This document shows, piece after piece, positions 1-5,032 of a stretch of 6,280 nt of DNA (within the stretch, counting starts at the first letter, position 1; each line of letters begins with the position of its first letter). Position numbers and translations under genes: made by a program. The DNA is from Bacteroidales bacterium (lineage in GTDB: Bacteria > Bacteroidota > Bacteroidia > Bacteroidales > NBLH01), in assembly GCA_029210905.1 (NCBI GenBank), contig JARGGF010000292.1, forward strand, positions 1-6,280, in the 5' to 3' direction. Under the pieces are notes generated by a model. It made no database searches. It was not told where the DNA came from and saw only the letters and a program-made list of their open reading frames with translations.

Positions 1-1283
1 AACTGGATATTTCCGCTTTCAACCTGTGCCAGGTTAAGCAGTTCCCCAATTATTTTTAATAACTGATTGGTATCTTCTTCAACACTTTTGATCAATTCCT
101 TTTGTGTATAGTTTATTTTCCCAGATTTTTCATTTTCAAGCAATTGCAAACTAAGTTTTATAGACGAAATAGGTGTCTTTAACTCATGCGATACGGTGGC
201 TATAAAGTTGGTTTTAGCCAAATCAAGTTCCTTAAACTTGGTTATATTTCTAAGAAGTACAACGTAGCCCATTAAACGCTCAATTTCTTCGCCAGCAGAG
301 GTATACGAAATTTCAACAATTTCTCTTTCAAAGTATTTTTGCTTATCGCCACTTTCAAGTACAATTTGCGAATCGGGGCTCGTTACTTTTTCATTCTTAT
401 GTTTAATTGTATTCAGGCTGGAAATTGCTTCAATAAGCTTATTTTCAGGCGCAACAGTAGTAATCTCTTTTTCAATTATTTGATTTAGTTCTAATTTAGA
501 AATTTTTAAAAACTCTTCATTTACAAAAATTACTTTCATGTTTTTATCAAAACCGATAATAGGATCGTGAATTTTGTTAATCAATGTTTCAGTTATTTTT
601 TTTTCAGTAAGTAATTTTACCATATTGCTGTGGTTAAATTCGTCAAGCTTTTCAACCATTGAGTTGAATGACTTTGCCAATTCACCAAATTCGTTATGAT
701 TCTCAAAATTAACCCGTTGAGAATAATTATTAGAGGCTATTTGCTTAATGCTTTCGATAAGTTCTTCGATAGGGCGTGATATATTTCCGGGGAGTGTAAC
801 AAAAAGCCCAAATGCAATTAAAAAGCAAAATGCACCCAACAAACTTATCCACAACACCGAATGTTCTGATGTTTTTGAGGCAATAGAACTTTTTTGGTGC
901 ACCGCTTCAAGGTTTAGACGGATTATTTCAAATAAATTGGAATGAATATGTTTTATAGCCGCTGTATCCCTTTGATTTTTTTTTAGTTGATAAAAATACT
1001 CCCATAATTCTGCTGTAAGTTCCTTTTCTCCATCCTCGGTGATATTGTTTTTTTGTTTCACCAGGAAATCCTCAAAAACATCAAGTGCTTTTGGGCTTTC
1101 TTTGAGATCTGAAATCGATTTCAACATATTTCTGGCATAATCCAGTGTTTTATAATTGTCTTTTAAAATATTTTCAGTATCGGTGGCAAGCGAATTTATT
1201 TGCCTGATACCAAACAATGCAAGAAGCATAATTAAAGTAAACAACAAACCCAGTCCAAGGGTTAGTTTCTTTTTTATTTTCAT
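1..1283 (-). CDS. Membrane sensor histidine kinase, KinB-like layout (3' end cut by the window edge)
   Basis: Sensor half of a two-component system; it autophosphorylates a histidine and passes the phosphate to a response regulator. I translated 427 residues with no stop before the left edge. Order: short basic N-terminus (MKIKKK), transmembrane segment about 8-26, extracytoplasmic, mostly charged and probably helical domain about 30-142, second transmembrane segment about 143-164, HAMP about 165-217 (ISRPIEEL at 169-176), PAS-like domain about 232-350 (HDPIIGFDKNMKVIFVNEEF), then HisKA with the box SHELKTP, phospho-acceptor His366. The dimerisation helices continue to the edge; the ATP-binding domain is outside. 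The start is the ATG at 1283: an in-frame TAA lies six codons upstream, and the basic-then-hydrophobic N-terminus fits. No Shine-Dalgarno is seen, as usual in Bacteroidota. It lies 275 bases after trkH and probably has its own promoter. The likely partner is the sigma-54 regulator at the right edge (inference). The family call is firm; the signal sensed is unknown. Confidence 0.93.
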   Translation of the reverse strand, partial: MKIKKKLTLGLGLLFTLIMLLALFGIRQINSLATDTENILKDNYKTLDYARNMLKSISDLKESPKALDVFEDFLVKQKNNITEDGEKELTAELWEYFYQLKKNQRDTAAIKHIHSNLFEIIRLNLEAVHQKSSIASKTSEHSVLWISLLGAFCFLIAFGLFVTLPGNISRPIEELIESIKQIASNNYSQRVNFENHNEFGELAKSFNSMVEKLDEFNHSNMVKLLTEKKITETLINKIHDPIIGFDKNMKVIFVNEEFLKISKLELNQIIEKEITTVAPENKLIEAISSLNTIKHKNEKVTSPDSQIVLESGDKQKYFEREIVEISYTSAGEEIERLMGYVVLLRNITKFKELDLAKTNFIATVSHELKTPISSIKLSLQLLENEKSGKINYTQKELIKSVEEDTNQLLKIIGELLNLAQVESGNIQ

Positions 1284-1558
1284 GGAGAAATCTAATTAAA
1301 TTGTCACCATTAGTAATTCAATATAAATTAAATTCTATATTTCAACCTTTTCTATTAAATCTTAAATCAATACTCGTTAACTTATGCGAAAGCTGATCTC
1401 AGCGGAGCTAAGCGATATTCGATATTCAGATTTCAAAAGTTTATTAAACAAAGTTCGCAAATTTTCTACTTTGCTGATTTAATTACTAAATCTTACCACA
1501 CACAATGATATAAATTAATTTTACTGCCTAACTAAACATGGCTTTGTAATGTACAAAT
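1284..1558. other. 275-base intergenic region between trkH and the kinase gene
   Basis: No gene is supported here. The stretch is strongly AT-rich except for about 1381-1427, which is visibly richer in G and C and carries short repeats (separate entry). It should hold the 3' end of the trkH transcript and a promoter for the kinase. I looked for the sigma-54 pattern GG-N10-GC on the minus strand; only four GG dinucleotides occur there and none has GC at the right distance, so a sigma-54 promoter for the kinase is unlikely. I found no exact match to the Bacteroidota housekeeping pattern TAnnTTTG. A weak 6-bp hairpin (1543-1557, arms TTTGTA/TACAAA) lies just after the trkH stop but has no T-run after it. 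Confidence 0.6.
1391..1427. repeat. Compact repeat patch: small inverted repeats plus tandem GATATTC x2
   Basis: Seen directly: an imperfect palindrome GCTGATCTCAGC at 1392-1403 (5-bp arms, 2-base centre), AGCT at 1391-1394 and again at 1406-1409, a short AGC-GGA-GCT inverted repeat at 1401-1409, and two adjacent copies of GATATTC at 1414-1420 and 1421-1427. The patch is richer in G and C than the AT-rich DNA on both sides. It could be a remnant of a dispersed intergenic repeat (I recall GATATTC-like runs between genes in Bacteroidota) or a protein-binding site. One copy in this window cannot decide between these. Confidence 0.4.
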
Positions 1559-3148
1559 TTAATTAATAACCGGTTTGCTCCCTTTCAAAATAGTCCTGAA
1601 TAACACTAATAAAGGGATAATTTCCAATCGACCGGCCCACATTTGTATAATGTACGTAATTTCCAAAACGGGAGACATCCCGGGGTCTGTAATTCCGGAC
1701 GAAAGCCCAACTGTTCCCTGTGCCGATGCCGATTCGAACAAAGCATCGGCCATGGTATAACCCTCGCCCATAAACTGGGCGGTAATTAAGGCAGAAATAA
1801 AAACCATCAGTAAATAAACAAAGGTGAAAGTTGCTGCTGATGCAAGTTCTTTATTTATTTGTTCGGGCAATAATCGTTTTTGGTTAAAATTAGTAACCTG
1901 TATGCTGTTTGGCGATAAAAAATAGCTGTTTACATGCCAAAACAGCCCTTTCAAAATCAGCTGAATACGGATAATTTTTATCCCACCAACTGTGGCACCA
2001 GCTGCACCTCCTATTATCATAGCCCCCATTACAATAAAAACTATTGATGAGCTGTCCCAACTACCAATGTTTGAGGTTTGCCAGCCCGTTGTAGTTAAAG
2101 CACTAACATATTGAAAAACACCTTCCCTGATAGGGTCACTCACAATTCCTGACTCCCAAAGCAATAGTGTAAGTATAAAGCTCCCAAATATACATGCAAG
2201 GATTACTCCCCGAGTTTGTGTATTTTTCCAAAACTGGCTCCATTGTTTTTCGTATATTACCCTGAAATAAAAAGGGATAGATAATGCGCCCAAAATCATT
2301 GGAAGCAAATATAATATTTCCATTTGTCGGGAATGATATCCTGCAATGCTGTCGTCGAGGGTGCTGAATCCACCGGTTGACTGGGCTGTCATTGCATGGT
2401 TAATAGAATCGAAAATAGTATCTACCAGCGGATAATCAGGAAGGATGACAGATGTGCCAACGATAAGATAAATTGTTGAAAATAAGGTCAATCCAAGGTA
2501 TATTTTCCAGATAGAGCGAGCAGTTTCTTTGATAGTAGGCTGCAACCTTTCGCCTGATGATTCAGAACCATACAAAAGCGCTGCTGCCTTACTGCTTGAT
2601 TGTGTCAGAAAAGCAAGTGAAAGCACAATAAACCCAGCGCCCCCAAATAGTTGGGCAAGAGAGCGGTAAAACAACAATCCCTTTCCGATTGATGGTTCAT
2701 GCACAGACATAGTGAGTCCTGTGGTTGTATAAGCACTCATACTTTCAAAACAAGCATGGAGTGGATTTTTAAAATACATAAGGCTCGAAGGGTAATCTGC
2801 CCCTGCCGGGACGAATTGTTGTGCAACATCGGCAGGGGTAATGTAAGCAATAATCACAAATGGTATTGCCCCCATCAATGCAATCGAAAGCCAGCCCAGC
2901 GCGGCAATGGCCAGGGCATGCCGGTTTAGCGGCTCAACAACAGATTGGATATTTTTATGCAAGTAATACCCAGTTCCCAGAATTATCAACGATGATATAG
3001 AAAATCCCAATGCAGAATAAAATTCCCGATACAATAATGATACTATCAATGGTACCCACAACATAAAGCCAAGCAGTATCTGAAGCCCGCCAATTTGTTT
3101 CAAAAGCATTTGAAAGGTATTGATTCGTTTATTGCTTAATAAATCCAT
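1559..3148 (-). CDS. trkH: TrkH-family potassium uptake channel subunit
   Basis: The K+-conducting inner-membrane subunit of the Trk system (SKT superfamily), working with TrkA. At 529 residues it is somewhat longer than the roughly 480 of E. coli TrkH and looks complete. Four membrane-pore-membrane repeats are readable from their filter loops: AYTTTGLT (G144), AQSTGGFS (G260), ALTTTGWQ (G355) and AQGTVGLS (G481); each keeps the filter glycine, as expected for a functional K+ pore. The glycine-rich segment GGAAGATVGGIKIIR (380-394) corresponds to the intramembrane gate region of the third repeat, and MWAGRLEIIPLLVLF (503-517) is the typical C-terminal TrkH signature. The ATG at 3148 is chosen because it gives a 21-base gap after trkA and a leader resembling that of trkA. 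Probably the last gene of the operon with trkA and the small upstream gene. It could be named KtrB-like, but the dedicated two-RCK TrkA next door supports Trk. Confidence 0.96.
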   Translation of the reverse strand: MDLLSNKRINTFQMLLKQIGGLQILLGFMLWVPLIVSLLYREFYSALGFSISSLIILGTGYYLHKNIQSVVEPLNRHALAIAALGWLSIALMGAIPFVIIAYITPADVAQQFVPAGADYPSSLMYFKNPLHACFESMSAYTTTGLTMSVHEPSIGKGLLFYRSLAQLFGGAGFIVLSLAFLTQSSSKAAALLYGSESSGERLQPTIKETARSIWKIYLGLTLFSTIYLIVGTSVILPDYPLVDTIFDSINHAMTAQSTGGFSTLDDSIAGYHSRQMEILYLLPMILGALSIPFYFRVIYEKQWSQFWKNTQTRGVILACIFGSFILTLLLWESGIVSDPIREGVFQYVSALTTTGWQTSNIGSWDSSSIVFIVMGAMIIGGAAGATVGGIKIIRIQLILKGLFWHVNSYFLSPNSIQVTNFNQKRLLPEQINKELASAATFTFVYLLMVFISALITAQFMGEGYTMADALFESASAQGTVGLSSGITDPGMSPVLEITYIIQMWAGRLEIIPLLVLFRTILKGSKPVIN

Positions 3149-3151
3149 TTC

Positions 3152-3160
3152 TTTGTATGT
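3152..3160 (-). promoter_or_regulatory. Leader motif ACATACAAA before trkH
   Basis: On the minus strand the nine bases ACATACAAA end three bases before the trkH ATG. The same nine bases precede the trkA ATG at nearly the same distance. There is no Shine-Dalgarno. A-rich leaders favour initiation in Bacteroidota, so this is probably a translation-initiation context; the exact repetition may be chance or ancestry. Confidence 0.35.
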
Positions 3161-3169
3161 TTTCTAAAA

Positions 3170-4504
3170 TTAATTGAAGAAAGCTTCTACCTTCCTGATA
3201 TCTTTTGAAAGTGTAAATACAACAACTTTATCCTTGGACTGCAATTGAAAATTGCCAAGAGCAATGTATGCATTTCCGTTTCGGACAACACTTGTTATAA
3301 TTGTTAATGCAGAGAAATCAATATCTTTAATTATTTTTTGTGTAACGCGCGATTTTTCACCAACCTCAAATTCAAGTATTTCAGCATCTAAGCCATACAG
3401 AAAAGAATAAATGCCGCCATTGTGAATGTTTTTAAAAATGAAATTTGCAGCTGCCAGTTTTTTATTAATTAGGGTATCTATTCCAATACTCAATGAATGA
3501 TTGAACAGGCCAATGTTCTCAACCATGGCTATGGTTTTCTTAACACCCGTCTCTTTTGCCATGAGACAGGTAAAAATGTTTGTTTCTGAATTTTCGGTAA
3601 CAGCAACAAAGGCATCGTAAGTACCAAACTCTTCATCTTCCAGCAGTTTTACGTTTGTTCCATCACCATGTACTATTTGAACCTTGGGCAGGTTTAGCGC
3701 AAGTTCTTTGCACTTGTTGATGTCTTTTTCAATCAATTTTATATCATAATATTGGCATAAGCGACCAGCAACACGTGCGCCTGTACGACTTCCACCTAAA
3801 ATCAAGAGCTTTTTTATTGTAATAGACACTTTTCCGCAATATTTCAATACCTTATCTTTTCCTGCGTTTGTGGCAATAAAATATAAATAATCCCCTTTTT
3901 TTATTTGTGTCTGTCCTTTGGGGATAATTGTTTCGCCCTTTCGGTGTATAGCAACAATAATAAAGCAATTTTCAGGGTTAAGAGAAGTGGTTTCTGCAAT
4001 TGTTTTGTTTATCACAGGAGCCTGATCTTCAATGTGTAAACCCATCATAATAAGTTTATCATCATAAAGTTTGAGCGATTCGGTCAACAACGGTTCTTTT
4101 AATATATGTTTTACAACTCTTGCGGTAAGCGACTCTGGCGATATCAGTTCATCAATTCCTAAATTGTGTAAATCCAGCGTTTTTTTATCCAAAAGATATT
4201 CCATATTGCTTATCCGCGCTATGGTGTATTTTGCACCCAGTTTTTTGCTGGTAATAGCGGTAACAATATTAACCGCCTCCCATTCGGTTACGGCAATTAA
4301 CATATCTGCGGTTTCAACTTTAACTTCCTTTAAAATTTTATAACTGGTAGAATCGCCAAGTATTGTAACTATTCCCAAATTATCTTCAACCCGCTTAAGT
4401 CTTTCCGGGTTATTATCTATTACTATGATTTCGTGGAGTTCCTGGTCAAAAAGCCTTGCAAGATAGTACCCTACTTCACCGGCACCAGCAATAATAATTC
4501 TCAT
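3170..4504 (-). CDS. trkA: Trk system K+ uptake regulatory protein TrkA (two RCK domains)
   Basis: A cytoplasmic peripheral protein that binds NAD(H) or adenine nucleotide and gates TrkH. It has 444 residues, close to the 458 of E. coli TrkA. Layout: first Rossmann RCK-N domain about 1-135 with GAGEVG (7-12), the acidic Asp30 at the end of the second strand (IVIDNN) and GDST (50-53); first RCK-C domain about 140-222; second Rossmann domain about 230-360 with GGSRTG (237-242), Glu259 and GDGTN (280-284); second RCK-C about 370-444. The first nucleotide site has the full GxGxxG motif; in the second the middle glycine is serine (Ser239), which may weaken or alter binding there. The ATG at 4504 is followed directly by the first beta strand (MRIIIAGAGE), so the start is secure. 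It lies 12 bases after the small gene and 21 bases before trkH, supporting co-transcription. Confidence 0.96.
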   Translation of the reverse strand: MRIIIAGAGEVGYYLARLFDQELHEIIVIDNNPERLKRVEDNLGIVTILGDSTSYKILKEVKVETADMLIAVTEWEAVNIVTAITSKKLGAKYTIARISNMEYLLDKKTLDLHNLGIDELISPESLTARVVKHILKEPLLTESLKLYDDKLIMMGLHIEDQAPVINKTIAETTSLNPENCFIIVAIHRKGETIIPKGQTQIKKGDYLYFIATNAGKDKVLKYCGKVSITIKKLLILGGSRTGARVAGRLCQYYDIKLIEKDINKCKELALNLPKVQIVHGDGTNVKLLEDEEFGTYDAFVAVTENSETNIFTCLMAKETGVKKTIAMVENIGLFNHSLSIGIDTLINKKLAAANFIFKNIHNGGIYSFLYGLDAEILEFEVGEKSRVTQKIIKDIDFSALTIITSVVRNGNAYIALGNFQLQSKDKVVVFTLSKDIRKVEAFFN

Positions 4505-4505
4505 T

Positions 4506-4514
4506 TTTGTATGT
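4506..4514 (-). promoter_or_regulatory. Leader motif ACATACAAA before trkA
   Basis: Second copy of the nine-base leader motif, ending one base before the trkA ATG and filling most of the 12-base gap after the small gene. There is no Shine-Dalgarno. The position suggests a translation-initiation context in an A-rich leader rather than a transcriptional signal. Confidence 0.35.
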
Positions 4515-4516
4515 TA

Positions 4517-4861
4517 TTAATTTTCCAAAATTGTTTTAATGTATATTGATTTTAACTCATCGGGCATCAGTTCTAAATGCTTTTTTAACGTCCCGGGGCT
4601 TTCATCCTTTGCCAAATAGGTGAAATATTCGTTTTCTATGGCATTTTTATCATGTAGGCTGCCTTTGTGATATAGCAGGTAAATGATTTTAAACGGATCT
4701 GTCGTTTCAGGCTTATTCTGGTTGATAAGCTTAAGTGTATATTGCGCAAATTGTCTTAATGCGGCATAATCGGACACTTCGTCATAGTTTTCGCCATTAT
4801 TAAAGGCATTAGGAAACCAGCTTTGTAAAGTTTGCTGAATTGTTGATTTGTTATTTTCCAT
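4517..4861 (-). CDS. Small acidic cytoplasmic protein, probably DUF7674-like, in the trkAH operon
   Basis: A complete 114-residue reading frame with no signal peptide or membrane segment; it looks acidic and mostly helical. A recognisable core is DYAALRQFAQYTLKLI (about 31-46) followed by FKIIYLLYHKGSLHDKNAIE (about 57-76) and YFTYLA, which resembles my memory of the uncharacterised DUF7674 family; I could not check this by search. No catalytic motif is evident, so I assign no function. It sits 171 bases after the sigma-54 regulator and 12 bases before trkA on the same strand, so it is probably the first gene of the trkAH transcript and may have a role in K+ homeostasis (inference from position only). 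The ATG at 4861 is preceded by AT-rich sequence without a Shine-Dalgarno. The gene is probably real: it is tightly packed in the operon and its codon choice looks like its neighbours. Confidence 0.85.
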   Translation of the reverse strand: MENNKSTIQQTLQSWFPNAFNNGENYDEVSDYAALRQFAQYTLKLINQNKPETTDPFKIIYLLYHKGSLHDKNAIENEYFTYLAKDESPGTLKKHLELMPDELKSIYIKTILEN

Positions 4862-4885
4862 TGTTTAATACTTTTGAGTTCCTTC

Positions 4886-4902
4886 GCAAAAGAAGAAGCC
4901 AA
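4886..4902 (-). promoter_or_regulatory. Near-match to a sigma-54 (-24/-12) promoter, spacing one base too long
   Basis: On the minus strand the sequence TTGGC, an 8-base pyrimidine-rich spacer, then TTGC resembles the TGGCAC-N5-TTGC consensus. However, GG and GC are separated by 11 bases instead of the near-invariant 10, and the AC after TGGC is TT. It lies about 25 bases before the ATG of the small gene. Spacing changes normally abolish sigma-54 recognition, so this is weak evidence; it is listed because a sigma-54 activator is encoded immediately upstream. Confidence 0.15.
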
Positions 4903-4938
4903 TTTTTATTCCACAAAAAAGAGTAAATATTTAATACC

Positions 4939-4949
4939 TTGTTAAACAA
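4939..4949. repeat. 11-base palindrome TTGTTAAACAA
   Basis: Perfect 5-bp arms TTGTT/AACAA around a single central base. Its centre is 32 bases from that of a second palindrome with the same TTAAA core, roughly three helical turns. It could be half of a paired operator or enhancer site for a Fis-type helix-turn-helix regulator, but short AT-rich palindromes also arise by chance. Confidence 0.3.
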
Positions 4950-4970
4950 TGGGTTATGGTCTAAAGATAA

Positions 4971-4981
4971 CACTTAAAGTG
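4971..4981. repeat. 11-base palindrome CACTTAAAGTG
   Basis: Perfect 5-bp arms CACTT/AAGTG around a single central base, sharing the TTAAA core with the palindrome at 4939-4949. It lies upstream of the likely promoter of the small gene/trkAH operon, where an activator site would be expected. Function is inferred from position only. Confidence 0.3.
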
Positions 4982-4993
4982 ATGGTGCTTTTT

Positions 4994-5023
4994 CAAAATG
5001 GAAGGCGGGAACACACCATTTTG
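4994..5023 (-). repeat. Inverted repeat after the regulator gene, weak terminator candidate
   Basis: Arms CAAAATGG (4994-5001) and CCATTTTG (5016-5023) form an 8-bp stem around a 14-base loop that contains GGCGGG on the plus strand. It starts 9 bases after the stop codon of the sigma-54 regulator gene, where a terminator would be expected. Against this, the minus-strand transcript continues with A-rich rather than U-rich sequence, so a standard intrinsic terminator is not supported. Confidence 0.3.
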
Positions 5024-5032
5024 GCAGGGTAT

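Larger units (their letters stand above)
4862..5032. other. 171-base gap before the small gene/trkAH operon, likely promoter region
   Basis: No gene is supported. Reading toward the operon, it holds a hairpin just after the regulator stop (4994-5023), an 11-base palindrome CACTTAAAGTG (4971-4981), a second one TTGTTAAACAA (4939-4949), and a near-match to a sigma-54 promoter on the minus strand (4886-4902). This is the most plausible place for the operon promoter and for binding sites of a regulator. I found no exact TAnnTTTG housekeeping element on the minus strand. Confidence 0.5.

Noticed and set aside
748..945. Plus-strand open frame of 65 codons
   Set aside because: It lies wholly inside the kinase gene on the opposite strand, whose HAMP and second transmembrane segment are clear; the plus-strand translation shows no recognisable domain.
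1543..1557. Hairpin TTTGTA/TACAAA after the trkH stop as a terminator
   Set aside because: Only six mostly A-T pairs with a 3-base loop and no T-run downstream on the minus strand; too weak to call a terminator.
2699..2929. Plus-strand open frame of 76 codons with several Cys and His residues
   Set aside because: It is antisense to the first pore repeat of trkH. The Cys/His content comes from the reverse complement of trkH codons and has no ordered zinc-finger spacing.
5005..5017. A second GG...GC pair on the minus strand as a sigma-54 promoter
   Set aside because: The spacing is nine bases rather than ten, and the flanking bases do not match the consensus.
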